From Bacillota bacterium (GTDB lineage: Bacteria > Bacillota > Negativicutes > Sporomusales > CTSoil-080): a stretch of DNA of 62,091 bases. The notes beneath the pieces are model-generated. The model saw only the letters and a list, made by a program, of their open reading frames with translations, did no database searches and was not told the DNA's origin. A program made the position numbers and the translations under genes. The stretch spans positions 1 through 62,091 of the forward strand of contig JAGGAE010000005.1 of the NCBI GenBank assembly GCA_017889725.1. Direction: 5' to 3'. How positions within the stretch are numbered: position 1 is the first letter of the stretch; every line of letters begins with the position of its first letter. This document shows, piece after piece, positions 49,292-61,029 of this stretch.

Positions 49292-49854
49292 TACGCAACC
49301 ATTCCTCCTACTAGATTCATAATAGACCAAACTATACCATAAATTGTTTCTGGTTGTAAATGGCCTTCAACCGACTACTTCTCAATATTATAAGTTTAAA
49401 TATATTCTTTTCTAAAGGAAATTTTCCTTCCCATTGAGATAACAAAATTATTTATTTTTATATTTTTACAATTTATGATAATCTTTACTCTTAATTTTTC
49501 CTTTCCATTATACATTTTTTGTCATATTACTTAATTTTATGCAATATTAGTAAACAATTGTGAAGGATTTCTTATATTTTAGAAGAATTCTAAATAGTAT
49601 TACTGAGAAATATTCATATAGTTTAACTTACAGGAAACGCAGCAAGGCATCCACCGTCACAACATCACTTAGCATCTCAAACTTCAGAATCAAAGGAATT
49701 TTCTTGATATTCCTTGGTCTCCCAACCGTTTATCAGCCTTTTCCAACATCCATTTCTGACAATTTATATTGTGCACTTGTAGTTATCTATAGACATTCTC
49801 TCAGCAAAAAATCAACAAGGTAGGCATCTTTATTCAAAACAGGAGGATTCAAAT

Positions 49855-51828
49855 ATGAAAAGTCTTAAGTTAAAACTTACTATTGTCATGGTACTACTCT
49901 TTGTTTTATCCCTTATTACCTTAGCAGGCTTAAACTACTGGCAGGCAAAAAACGTAATCCTAAAAAATGTAGATTCCGAATTGACAGCCCAAGCACAAGC
50001 CGGAGCCGGTAAAATAAGCGCTACTTTGTTAACCAGTCAAACGGAATTAATGACCATAGCCCGATCACCTATTTTAAACTCTGGTAATCGTACAGCTATT
50101 CAAGCCTATTTAAACTTAGAAAACCAAAATAAAAAAGAAATGTATCAAGCACTTGTCTATAGCGATAGTAACGGAAACTTCATTGATGCTTTTGGAGAAA
50201 CCGGAAATCAGTCAGACGCCCCCTTCTTCAAGCAAGCCATCTCTGGAAATGCAGTAATATTAGGCCCTGTAATTGATAAGAAAAACGGCAACCCGGTTGT
50301 CTTTATGGCCATCCCGGTAAAAACAGGCGACCGCATCACCGGAATATTACTAGGCGTTGTCAATGCAACATCTCTTGCTAAAATCGTAGAAAACATTAAA
50401 GTGGGCGATACCGGGTACGCTTACGTTCTTCAAAATGACGGCACTACTATTTTTCACAAGAATAAAGAACGAGTAAACAACAATATACTCACAGATGCTA
50501 CTACCACTCCTGAACTTAAAACCATTTCCGAAAAAATTATTAAAGGAGAAACTGGAGTTGGTATTTATACCTTTAACGGCACCAGTAAATACGTAGCCTA
50601 CACACCTATAGAAGGCACTTCCTGGGCCATTGGTGTTAACCTTCCGGCAAACGAAGCTACCAGTGCGTTGACCGCTTTCACCTGGACAGCACTAATTACT
50701 ATTATCGTAGTTCTAATACTTGTTAACATCGTAATTTACTTTATCGCCCGAAACATTACACGCCCTCTGGTTACACTCGAGAACGCCGCACAACATATCT
50801 CCGGCGGCGATCTCTCCCTGCAACGCTTAGATATCACCAGCAAAGATGAGCTGGGCCGAGTGGCAGCCGCTTTCGAAATCATGGTTGGCAATCTACGCAA
50901 CTTAATACGCCAAATCACATCATCCGCCGAACAGGTAGCCGCTTCCTCCGAAGAGCTTAGCGCGAACTCAGAACAATCCGCCCAAGCTTCCCTTCAGATC
51001 GTAACATCCATTACAGATACGGCTCAAGGAGCGGACAAGCAGTCAGCGGCGGTTTCCAATGCCGTAACACTGGTAAGGCATATCTCCACAAATTCACAAG
51101 AGGAAGCCAAAAAAACCCAGGATGCAGTTGCCATACTCAAAGAGGCTGTCAACGCCGCCAATACGGGTAACCAAGCGGTAACCACTGCCATTGGGCAAAT
51201 GACTCATATCCGCACAACCGTTGACAATTCAGCCCAAGTCATTACCGAACTGGGTGAACACTCAAAGGAAATCGGCCAAATTGTAGAAACCATCTCCGGT
51301 ATTGCCAGCCAAACCAATCTCTTAGCCTTAAATGCCGCTATTGAAGCGGCCCGGGCGGGCGAGCAAGGCAAAGGCTTTTCCGTAGTGGCTGAAGAAGTCC
51401 GGAAATTAGCGGAACAGTCTCAGGAAGCCGCTAAACAAATTACTACCCTAATCAGCGAAATCCAAAGCAAAACAGATGAAGCTGTAGTTAGTATGAACAA
51501 CGGTACGCACGAAGTACGGCGCGGGACAGAAATTGTCGATCAGGCCGGAAAAGCGTTTCAGGATGTTAACGAACACCTAAAATCGGCCACCGCCATCACA
51601 CAGCAGACGGCCGATACTATGAGCAGCCAAGCTGCCCAAAGTGTTAAAGTCCTCGAAACCATCGAATTGGTTAGTACAATAAGTAGTAATATAGCCAGCC
51701 AGGCGCAAAATGTTTCGGCGGCTTCACAAGAACAGTCCGCCTCCATGGAAGAAATCACCGCATCAAGCCACCATTTGGCCGTGCTGGCAGAAGAACTCAA
51801 CGTTGCTGTTCGCAAGTTCAAATTATAA
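49855..51828 (+). CDS. methyl-accepting chemotaxis protein (Cache-type sensor, HAMP, MA)
   Basis: Two TMs, [51 protein letters not shown]. Confidence 0.96.
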   Translation: MKSLKLKLTIVMVLLFVLSLITLAGLNYWQAKNVILKNVDSELTAQAQAGAGKISATLLTSQTELMTIARSPILNSGNRTAIQAYLNLENQNKKEMYQALVYSDSNGNFIDAFGETGNQSDAPFFKQAISGNAVILGPVIDKKNGNPVVFMAIPVKTGDRITGILLGVVNATSLAKIVENIKVGDTGYAYVLQNDGTTIFHKNKERVNNNILTDATTTPELKTISEKIIKGETGVGIYTFNGTSKYVAYTPIEGTSWAIGVNLPANEATSALTAFTWTALITIIVVLILVNIVIYFIARNITRPLVTLENAAQHISGGDLSLQRLDITSKDELGRVAAAFEIMVGNLRNLIRQITSSAEQVAASSEELSANSEQSAQASLQIVTSITDTAQGADKQSAAVSNAVTLVRHISTNSQEEAKKTQDAVAILKEAVNAANTGNQAVTTAIGQMTHIRTTVDNSAQVITELGEHSKEIGQIVETISGIASQTNLLALNAAIEAARAGEQGKGFSVVAEEVRKLAEQSQEAAKQITTLISEIQSKTDEAVVSMNNGTHEVRRGTEIVDQAGKAFQDVNEHLKSATAITQQTADTMSSQAAQSVKVLETIELVSTISSNIASQAQNVSAASQEQSASMEEITASSHHLAVLAEELNVAVRKFKL

Positions 51829-51835
51829 ATTTCTT

Positions 51836-51881
51836 TAAAAAGGCTGAAACCCACTGCGTGGGTTTCAGCCTTTTTTCTTAA
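51836..51881. terminator. terminator
   Basis: AAAAAGGCTGAAACCCACTGCGTGGGTTTCAGCCTTTTTT. Confidence 0.9.
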
Positions 51882-51899
51882 GTTAACCCGTCTGAAAAA

Positions 51900-52643
51900 C
51901 TAATGCCGATATAGCCCATCTTCACTGCAGCGGCTTAGGAGATCACCGACTGTGGTAATTTCATACCCTTGTTCTTTTATTTTATTGATTAGAATTGGCA
52001 ACGCATCGGCTGTCTGCACCGGAGTATCCGACGCATGTAATAAAATGATAGCTCCCGGTTTAAGTCTTTTTACAACCCGCTCCACAATAACATCCCGACC
52101 TGGATTCTTCCAATCTAACGAATCAATATTCCAGATAATGGTTTTATATCCCAATTCCTCGGTCACTTTAAGTGAACGTTGGCTGTAGTGGCCATTAGGC
52201 GGCCGAATCAGCGTCGCATCCACGCCTGTTATTTCTTTTATTTGGGCATGAGCTTTCTGTATATCCATTCTTACCCAGTCATCTGACATATCCCCGTAGT
52301 TTTCATGGCGATATCCATGACTGCCGATTTCATGCCCATCCGCCACAATCTGTTTGGCAACCTCTGGGTATTTTTCTGCCCAAGGTCCCATAATAAAAAA
52401 TGTTACCCGAAGGTTATTTTTCTTTAAGGTATCCAAAATCGAAGGAGTAAATGTATTACCCCAAGAATGGTCAAAAGTTAATGCTACCACCTTCTGGTTG
52501 GTACGGGTTCCGGCTATGGCTATCGGTCCTCCGGCAAGCAGGTCAGATACCTGTACATATACCGTGCCAATGGCCAATAAACCGATTATGCTATAAAAAA
52601 AATACCGCTGCCTAATCAAGCGCTTAAGATTCAAGATAATCAT
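51900..52643 (-). CDS. polysaccharide deacetylase (CE4)
   Basis: VALTFDHSWGNTFTPSILDTLKKNNLRVTFFIMG; HEIGSHGYRHENY; LIRPPNGHYS; ILLHASD. Confidence 0.94.
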   Translation of the reverse strand: MIILNLKRLIRQRYFFYSIIGLLAIGTVYVQVSDLLAGGPIAIAGTRTNQKVVALTFDHSWGNTFTPSILDTLKKNNLRVTFFIMGPWAEKYPEVAKQIVADGHEIGSHGYRHENYGDMSDDWVRMDIQKAHAQIKEITGVDATLIRPPNGHYSQRSLKVTEELGYKTIIWNIDSLDWKNPGRDVIVERVVKRLKPGAIILLHASDTPVQTADALPILINKIKEQGYEITTVGDLLSRCSEDGLYRH

Positions 52644-52853
52644 AAACGTCCCTCCTTCGCCACCATCAGTAGTATATATGTGTCGTCCATGCGAAATATG
52701 AACCCGAAAGCTACGTAAAACTCTTTTTTGGCTTGATCTAGTGGTTATTTTCTCAAAATCGTTGCTATTACAAGCTACATGCCCTAAACTTTGGAACGTA
52801 TTTTTGTATCTCTTCAGGACAATCTAAAAAAGTAATCGAAAGGAGAGATGAAT

Positions 52854-53210
52854 ATGCCGGAAATTGAATATGTAGCCAACGGGGTTACTATAAACCCAGC
52901 CATACCTTCTCCCTTTGATGATGTTGAACTTTTCTACAATGGAATATTAACCCAAACAGGCGCTACCGATATTTACGCTCATGTTGGCTTTGGAATGGAA
53001 TGGTTAGGTTCAAGTGACTACAAAATGGAAAAGACGGAGCACGGTTATAAAGCAAAAATATATATTCCCTCTAATGCCGAAAATCTCAATGTATGTTTTA
53101 AAGATGCCGCTAATAATTGGGACAATAATACAGGCTCCAATTATTCTTTCGTACTAAGCGTAGGAGACCGGAAAGATCAAACCCTGAGCAAAGTCAAAGA
53201 TTGGTTTTAA
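52854..53210 (+). CDS. starch-binding CBM25/53-like small protein
   Basis: INPAIPSPFDDVELFYNGILTQTGATDIYAHVGFGMEW...NLNVCFKDAANNWDNNTGSNYSFVLSVG. Confidence 0.75.
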   Translation: MPEIEYVANGVTINPAIPSPFDDVELFYNGILTQTGATDIYAHVGFGMEWLGSSDYKMEKTEHGYKAKIYIPSNAENLNVCFKDAANNWDNNTGSNYSFVLSVGDRKDQTLSKVKDWF

Positions 53211-53234
53211 CTTTACTTTTTCGGAGGTGAATAT

Positions 53235-53960
53235 ATGACAGACGCCGCGCTATTCTGGGAAATAGCCATTAGAACAAGCATATCCTTTTTGCTTTTACTT
53301 CTTTTAATTCGCATTATGGGACGCAAACAAATTTCACAATTGACTTTCTTTGATTACATTACCAGCATTTCAATTGGATCAATTGCCGCAGTGGTAGCTA
53401 TCGATACATCGATTCCTTTAATAGTCGGAATCTTTGCCTTAATTGTTTGGACAGTCTGCATTATGGCTGTCAATCTTCTTACATTAAAAAGCGTACCTGC
53501 CAGAAAATTCATTGACGGCACACCCATTATGGTCATCTATGACGGCAAAATTCTCGAAAAGAATCTTGGCTCACGCTTTTATAATGCCCATGACCTTCTT
53601 ATGGAATTGCGGGAAAATGGCGTATTCGATCCGAACGAAGTGCAGGTGGCTATCGCCGAACCTAATGGTAAGCTGAGCATCTTGAAAAAATCTCAATATC
53701 AGCCCATAACGGTAAAAGATCTTAATTTGCCGCCCAGCACACAAGCTGCCAGTTGGTTTGCCGGTAAAGAGCTCATCGTCGACGGTAAAATTATGGAAGA
53801 AAACCTAACTGCTTTCGGCATCCAAAAAGAGTGGCTCAACGAACAGCTCAAAAACCAAGGGATTACCCAAGCTTCGGAAGTACTATTAGCGACTATTACC
53901 CCGGAAGGCACCCTATACTTAGATAAAAAGAAAGACGCTGCGCCTCTGAATGTAACGTAA
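53235..53960 (+). CDS. DUF421 (YetF-like) membrane protein
   Basis: LLLLLIRIMGRKQISQLTFFDYITSISIGSIAA; ARKFIDGTPIMVIYDGKIL. Confidence 0.92.
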   Translation: MTDAALFWEIAIRTSISFLLLLLLIRIMGRKQISQLTFFDYITSISIGSIAAVVAIDTSIPLIVGIFALIVWTVCIMAVNLLTLKSVPARKFIDGTPIMVIYDGKILEKNLGSRFYNAHDLLMELRENGVFDPNEVQVAIAEPNGKLSILKKSQYQPITVKDLNLPPSTQAASWFAGKELIVDGKIMEENLTAFGIQKEWLNEQLKNQGITQASEVLLATITPEGTLYLDKKKDAAPLNVT

Positions 53961-53967
53961 CCCTAAT

Positions 53968-54004
53968 CTATCAAAGACTTCTCGCAATCAGAGAAGTCTT
54001 TTTA
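53968..54004 (+). terminator. terminator
   Basis: AAGACTTCTCGCAATCAGAGAAGTCTTTTTAT. Confidence 0.8.
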
Positions 54005-54240
54005 TATGAGTAACCCAACCGAAAATGTCAATATGAAGTAAAAATATTGTGAAATGTTCAAAATCGGCTGGAAACAAGCTTCATGAAATGGTAAAATATA
54101 AATATAAGCTAATAATGCGCTGATCTGATATTTCCAAACCGATTTTTTGACGAAAAGTAGGTAAACCCGCTCTTCGTCAATTAACGGCAGGAATTAGCGT
54201 TGAAGCGTGTTAATTTAATTGAATTAAAGGAGAATCTAAA

Positions 54241-54588
54241 ATGAGCTACAAAGTTACAAAAGCAAGTGAAGCTACCCCCTACGAAGCTCCAGGACATTAC
54301 GATATGCGTCCTACCAGGCTCCATAACCCGGGAGATGTCAATGAAGGCCGGATTATTATGGGTCTGTCGCATTTCCTCCCAGGCGGCGGTGCAAAATACA
54401 ATGCCATTCCTGTTGAGTTCATTTATTACATTGTGAGCGGCGAAATGACCGTCACTATCGATGGCAACACGTTTGTCCTTGGAGCCGGCGATTCCGTTCA
54501 TGCTGGCCCGAACACCGGAAAAGAGATTATCAATAATGGCAAAGTTACTGCTACCATGCTGGTAACCATCTTACCGGCTGATAAATAA
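54241..54588 (+). CDS. cupin-domain protein
   Basis: GGAG before ATG; GLSHFLPGGGAKYNAIPVEFIYYIVSGEMTVTIDGNTFVLGAGDSVHAGPNTGKEIINNG. Confidence 0.9.
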   Translation: MSYKVTKASEATPYEAPGHYDMRPTRLHNPGDVNEGRIIMGLSHFLPGGGAKYNAIPVEFIYYIVSGEMTVTIDGNTFVLGAGDSVHAGPNTGKEIINNGKVTATMLVTILPADK

Positions 54589-54603
54589 TCCAGCTTTCTA
54601 AAA

Positions 54604-54668
54604 GCTATAATACAAAAAACCGAAGCCGCTTACATGTTTAAGCGGCTTCGGTTTTTTTGTATTATAGC
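54604..54668. terminator. unusually long (~29-bp arm) inverted-repeat hairpin downstream of the cupin gene
   Basis: GCTATAATACAAAAAACCGAAGCCGCTTA catgtt TAAGCGGCTTCGGTTTTTTTGTATTATAGC, one bulge. Confidence 0.8.
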
Positions 54669-54856
54669 GTAATGCAGCTTTTGGTAGTGCCTACTCTAAC
54701 GTGGTTACGCCTGATTCCTTGACAAAATTTAGTATCATTAACTTTTACTGACCACTCTACAATGAAAATAGCCAATTTTTATTATGCCATTAGCATAAAA
54801 TGTATCCTTTCATAAAATCAAATAGACTGACTATTGTTCACCCCCGCTAATTTTTC

Positions 54857-55183
54857 CTAAAACGTCCCTAATTCCATCCATTTTATACCGATAGCAATAT
54901 ATACTGCCTTTTTCGCAATTTGCCCTTCACTTCGCACATGAAAATGGATGGCATCCATAAACACTACGGCGTAGATACACTTTCCAATGGCCGTATCTGC
55001 CAGTCCTTAACAACCGGCAATATTTTATCGGTAACCCGGCTGATCGTACTGTCAGATACCTCTAAGCCGTAAATGTCACGAATATGCTCCTCAATATCGC
55101 TGGTCGTCGTGCCTTTTGCATACATCGATAAGATTTTTTCTTCGATATCGCCGCTGAGGGTGGTTTGGTTTTTCTTTACTAGT
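54857..55183 (-). pseudogene. IS256 (Mutator) family transposase remnant, frameshifted and truncated
   Basis: Manual minus translation KKNQTTLSGDIEEKILSMYAKGTTTSDIEEHIRDIYGLEVSDSTISRVTDKILPVVKDWQIRPLES, frameshift, then IYAVVFMDAIHFHVRSEGQIAKKAVYIAIGIKWME. Confidence 0.85.
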
Positions 55184-55199
55184 TATTGTATGATCTTAA

Positions 55200-55388
55200 A
55201 AAAAGTTTTCTACGTGAACTTCCATTATTACGGCAATTAAACACAGATCGTTTACAGTAATATCAACATGCCTTTTTTCGGGGTATGTTAACCAAGTTTT
55301 GTTGTTTCCTAGTTTTATCAACAATATATTTTCCAGACATACCTTTGGATATTCTTATTTCCCTTATTCTATCACCAACATTTATCAT
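55200..55388 (-). pseudogene. degenerate XRE-type HTH regulator remnant
   Basis: Minus: MINVGDRIREIRISKGMSGKYIVDKTRKQQN..., and further on in another frame DITVNDLCLIAVIMEVHVENFF, resembling the ends of an HTH_3 protein with the middle missing. Confidence 0.5.
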
Positions 55389-55516
55389 TACAACCCCGCC
55401 CCATTCTGTTTTAAAAGCCTGTCCATTAATTACCATTAATTTGTCTAACTTTGCAGGAAATTGATGTAATTCGCGGTATTATATTATAATAATTACATTA
55501 ATGTGAGGTATTTATT

Positions 55517-55978
55517 TTGGATAATGTCTTTCTAATTATATTACTACTCTCATTTGCATGTTTATTAATCACTCTGACTGCAGTTTTTCTTTTTGTTGTT
55601 GGCCTTACCGTCGATACAAAGAAAGCACAACAAACATCCCAACAGCCTCAACAGGAAGTTGTTGCACAGCAGCCCGCAGAAACACAACCGCAGACACCTG
55701 CGCAAAAAGATGATTCAGACGTTTTAGGTTCTAATAAAGATTCAGCTAATGTTAGTACTTCATCAACGTCTCCCGCCCCCACAACTAAATCAGCGCCTAT
55801 TAAAATAACTGGTTCCGGCCCTAATGGTGAAAGAATCAAGGGACATATCGGTAAAAACGGTACAAAAATTTATTATACACTTGGAGATCGGCTTTATGAT
55901 AAAACCAAAAACGTTTCTGCCTGGTTTTTCACTGAAGAAGACGCGAAGGCAGCCGGTTATAGAGCAAGCAAAAGATAA
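55517..55978 (+). CDS. membrane-anchored protein with C-terminal GPNGERIKGHIGKNGTKIYY...AGYRASKR domain
   Basis: N-terminal TM, Q/P/S-rich linker, conserved-looking C-terminal module; possible TTG start at 55517. Confidence 0.75.
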   Translation: MDNVFLIILLLSFACLLITLTAVFLFVVGLTVDTKKAQQTSQQPQQEVVAQQPAETQPQTPAQKDDSDVLGSNKDSANVSTSSTSPAPTTKSAPIKITGSGPNGERIKGHIGKNGTKIYYTLGDRLYDKTKNVSAWFFTEEDAKAAGYRASKR

Positions 55979-56195
55979 ATCTATATGTTGAGCCGCCCCA
56001 CAAAGGGTAGCTCCTTTTTCTATTTTTTGAGAAATCATTTCACGAATATACCTGCTTACCCATTATCTTGCATATATACCGTGCCTAAACCACCGGCCTT
56101 TAGAGATGCCGCCTTGCGCATATCAGTAACGCGGTCATCTTCCCAACTGGAAAGTACCGTTACAAATACTCCGCAACTTCACGTACATTAACTGC

Positions 56196-56587
56196 CTAGC
56201 TAGCCATGTTTTGCATAGTAACGGCAATTTCTTCTGTAGCAGCCGCTTGGGATTCAGTCAAACCAGTTGTGACTTTTATTGCGTCCACAATACTTTTTTG
56301 ATCCGTTTGAATTACCGCTAGTAATTCTTTGATTTTCTTTACCGCCTGAGCACTATTCTCCGCCATTTTTCCGTATTTCATTCGCAACGGACAACAAACC
56401 CGCGTCCTTCCTCTCCAGCCCTGGCAGCCTCTATTGCCGCATTTAATCCGAATAGATTTGAACTAACGGAAACCTCGTTTACAAAATGCAAAATTTCATC
56501 GGTTTTTAAAATTCCCTCTGACATATTCGCTAAAGTCGTTTGAACATTTTCCATATTCATCATTAATAAATTATCACTTCCAGCCAA
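56196..56587 (-). pseudogene. truncated, frameshifted methyl-accepting chemotaxis protein fragment
   Basis: [32 protein letters not shown] then, after indels, KMAENSAQAVKKIKELLAVIQTDQKSIVDAIKVTTGLTESQAAATEEIAVTMQNMAS. Confidence 0.85.
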
Positions 56588-56646
56588 TTCCCCATTCTGA
56601 CGATGATACCACCAGAAAAGTTTACCTGCACGTGACCAAGGACATA

Positions 56647-56694
56647 AAAAAGAGGCCGCCCATAAGTTTGATCAACTCATGGACAACCTCTAAT
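56647..56694 (-). terminator. terminator downstream of groEL
   Basis: Minus strand AGAGGTTGTCCATGAGTTGATCAAACTTATGGGCGGCCTCTTTTTT. Confidence 0.7.
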
Positions 56695-56744
56695 TTTTAG
56701 GCTAATTCGGGTAGCAAAATGGTAGCATTTAATGTTTTTAAGTC

Positions 56745-58292
<1,548 letters not shown>

Positions 58293-58577
58293 TTATTCAA
58301 CAATTGCCAGGACGTCTCTCTCGCTGAGGATGAGATAGTCTTGACCGTCGATTTTTACTTCCGTACCGGAATATTTTGAGAATATTACTTTGTCACCAGC
58401 TTTGACATCAACAGCAACGCGTTGACCATTGTCAAGAACTTTACCGGTTCCTACCGCAACTACCTTACCTTCTTGCGGTTTTTCTTTCGCAGTGTCAGGA
58501 AGTACAATGCCACTTTTAGTTACTTCTTCTCGTGCCAAGGGTTGAATAACCACCCTATCGCCTAATGGCTTAATCAT
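58293..58577 (-). CDS. groES: co-chaperonin GroES
   Basis: [43 protein letters not shown]...[31 protein letters not shown]. Confidence 0.97.
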   Translation of the reverse strand: MIKPLGDRVVIQPLAREEVTKSGIVLPDTAKEKPQEGKVVAVGTGKVLDNGQRVAVDVKAGDKVIFSKYSGTEVKIDGQDYLILSERDVLAIVE

Positions 58578-58624
58578 GGTAAAAAAACCTCCTTTTATTT
58601 GTAAGCCTTATAATTTTTGTGTTG

Positions 58625-58651
58625 TTAGCACTCATCACTAGCGAGTGCTAA
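58625..58651 (-). promoter_or_regulatory. CIRCE element (HrcA operator)
   Basis: TTAGCACTC-ATCACTAGC-GAGTGCTAA, exact 9-9-9 consensus. Confidence 0.98.
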
Positions 58652-58794
58652 TTCCATAATTTATATTATATAATTCAAGCTAAAAAATCAAGAGCTTTCC
58701 CGGTAATTTTAGCCTATTTTTTACGATTTTTTTTAAACTATCCTGTTTTAGCTCCTTCTTACGTTGCAAACAGAGGCTACGAATAGGCAATTGA

Positions 58795-58838
58795 GAAAAA
58801 ACACAATCGGCAGCCTTCCTGCCAATCGTGTTTTCTAC
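58795..58838 (-). terminator. terminator of the histidine kinase/ANTAR operon
   Basis: Minus strand AAAACACGATTGGCAGGAAGGCTGCCGATTGTGTTTTTTC. Confidence 0.75.
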
Positions 58839-58881
58839 AGACCTACCATGTTTAGGGAACTTATAGATTATAGACATGTAA

Positions 58882-59463
58882 TTACTTTTTCTTGGTCGCA
58901 GCTTCGACAACCGCTTCCGCGACTTCCCGGATGGACTTCCTTTTGGCCATACTGTATTGCTGAAGTCGCCGGTAAGCCTCATTTTCGTTTAAACCATACG
59001 CATCCATCAGTATCCCTTTAGCTCTATCCAATACTTTCCTGGTTTCAAGTGAATTTTTCACTTGGTCAAGTTCCCTTTCCAATTCAGCAAATTCCTGAAA
59101 CCGAGACAGAGCAATTTCCATGGCGGGGAACAAATTCGCTTCTTTAACCGGTTTAACAAGATACGCCAATACACCCGAATCTTTTGCTTTTTCGACAATT
59201 TCCTTCTGGCTGAAAGCGGTTAACAAAAGTACGGGCGATATTTTTTCGGCAGAAATAATTTTCGACGCAGCAATACCATCCATTTCCGGCATTTTTATAT
59301 CCATAATAACCAAATCAGGTTTATGTCTTCTCACAAGTTCGATAGCGCGAACCCCATCTGCGGCTTCACCTACTACGCTATGACCGGCTTCTTCCAAAAG
59401 TTCTCTAAGATCCATACGTATAATCGACTCATTATCAGCAATAACAATCCTAAGTGGTTGCAT
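58882..59463 (-). CDS. response regulator with ANTAR RNA-binding domain
   Basis: REC domain (DLVIMDIKMPEMDG) plus C-terminal LETRKVLDRAKGILMDAYGLNENEAYRRLQQYSMAKRKSIREVAEAVV. Confidence 0.95.
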   Translation of the reverse strand: MQPLRIVIADNESIIRMDLRELLEEAGHSVVGEAADGVRAIELVRRHKPDLVIMDIKMPEMDGIAASKIISAEKISPVLLLTAFSQKEIVEKAKDSGVLAYLVKPVKEANLFPAMEIALSRFQEFAELERELDQVKNSLETRKVLDRAKGILMDAYGLNENEAYRRLQQYSMAKRKSIREVAEAVVEAATKKK

Positions 59464-59466
59464 TTA

Positions 59467-60927
59467 TTATCCTTCCTCCTTCCTACGGGGGACGGCAATA
59501 CAGGCGTGAGTTCCGCCTTCGGAATATAGCCGAAATTTACCGCCAAGATCATTTTCGATAAGAGTTCTTATAATTTGCAAACCCAGGCTGCTTGATTTTT
59601 TCTGACCGAAATCAGGCGGCAGCCCAATGCCATTATCCCATATTTCAATTTCGTATTCATCGGTCATGATGGTCATATCAACCCCAATAACCCCTTCCCT
59701 GCGGCCGACAAAGCCATGTTCGATAGAATTTTGGATAAGTTCGTTAATAACTAAAGCCAAACTAATCGCCGCATCTGACGGCAATATAATAACCTGCCGG
59801 TTAAAAATAGTCTGGATGTTAAAATCCGGTTCCAGCATGTTCTGAATAACTAAATCCAAGATGTTTTTAGCCACTTCCGCTACATCAATGTACTCGGCGT
59901 CCTGTTGAGATAAGAATTCGTGAACTACAGAAATGCTGAGTATCCGGTTGACACTTTCTCTAAGCGCAGCCTTGACTTCTACGGAATCCGTTCGTCGGGA
60001 CTGAAGACGGAGAAGACTAGCAATAGTTTGCAGATTATTCTTTACCCTGTGGTGTATTTCCTGGATGACCGCAGACTTGATTAACAGTTCCTTTTCTTTT
60101 TTCTTAATAGCGGTAATATCAGCTACGATAATAATCGTACATAGCGTTTGGTTCCCCTTGACGATAGGAATGGCACGTTGAGCCAGTACTATATTGCCGA
60201 CCTCCAGCTCCGTTTCCTGCGGCTGACGGGTATTAGCCGCCTTTTGCGCTAAACGGATATTAATCTGACGGTCATATACCTTGCGCCCAACAATTTTCCC
60301 CAGCCCAAACACCTTATAAAGACTACTGGCGGCAGCATTGGCAAAAATAATCTGTCCCCGGTCATCCACAATAATAATCCCTTCCTGTGCGGATAACGGA
60401 CGATACACATTGCCTACGGCTTCCATTCGGTGTGAGGTCAATAAAAGATAGGCCGTGTCAATTACTACCTTATGGGCCCCTTCCGCTGCTTCCTCGGGGC
60501 TAAATTCAAAGCTTACCGCCGCAATTACTTTGCCGTTCTGATCATACAAAGGAAAAGTATGCATGGAGATTACTTCCATCCCGAGCGCCCATTCCCGCTG
60601 TCCGCTGATGCGTTCACCGGAAAATAACGTCCGCCAAATTAACGGTTCTTCGGTAGCACTCACAGTAGCTCCCAACAGATTCGGCTTATATTGCAGAACA
60701 CTGGTATTGGGCTTGGCTTGCGCAATTATTACTAAAAAATGTTCTTCCCTTGCTTGGGCGTATACAGTTACTTGCGCATGCGCCAAATCGGCAACCATTT
60801 CCAAAATACCAACGTTGGCCTCCAGTTCGTGAATCTGCCCCGGCTTTAACGCCGTTATTCTCTGGCAAATATCCCCAACAACCCCCATAAACTCCTCCAA
60901 TGCTGTGTTAACGTAATTACTATTCAA
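59467..60927 (-). CDS. sensor histidine kinase (HisKA_2 type) with GAF/PAS-like domains
   Basis: QEIHHRVKNNLQTIASLLRLQSRR; ELIQNSIEHGF; WDNGIGLPPDF; paired with the ANTAR regulator. Confidence 0.94.
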   Translation of the reverse strand: MNSNYVNTALEEFMGVVGDICQRITALKPGQIHELEANVGILEMVADLAHAQVTVYAQAREEHFLVIIAQAKPNTSVLQYKPNLLGATVSATEEPLIWRTLFSGERISGQREWALGMEVISMHTFPLYDQNGKVIAAVSFEFSPEEAAEGAHKVVIDTAYLLLTSHRMEAVGNVYRPLSAQEGIIIVDDRGQIIFANAAASSLYKVFGLGKIVGRKVYDRQINIRLAQKAANTRQPQETELEVGNIVLAQRAIPIVKGNQTLCTIIIVADITAIKKKEKELLIKSAVIQEIHHRVKNNLQTIASLLRLQSRRTDSVEVKAALRESVNRILSISVVHEFLSQQDAEYIDVAEVAKNILDLVIQNMLEPDFNIQTIFNRQVIILPSDAAISLALVINELIQNSIEHGFVGRREGVIGVDMTIMTDEYEIEIWDNGIGLPPDFGQKKSSSLGLQIIRTLIENDLGGKFRLYSEGGTHACIAVPRRKEEG

Positions 60928-61029
60928 GCTGCTATTAATAAAATCCTTGTCACAAGGTACTTAAATCCCCCTATTTAGCCAACACTTTCCTGCTGTACTA
61001 TTTACATTCTTACTTTACGCCGTAAGCCA

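Noticed and set aside
49332-49854. ORF 49560-49823 and a minus-strand peptide TVGRPRNIKKIPLILKFEMLSDVVTVDALLRFL in the guaA/MCP intergenic region
   Set aside because: AT-rich, no ribosome site, no recognisable family; possibly decayed coding sequence but too weak to call.
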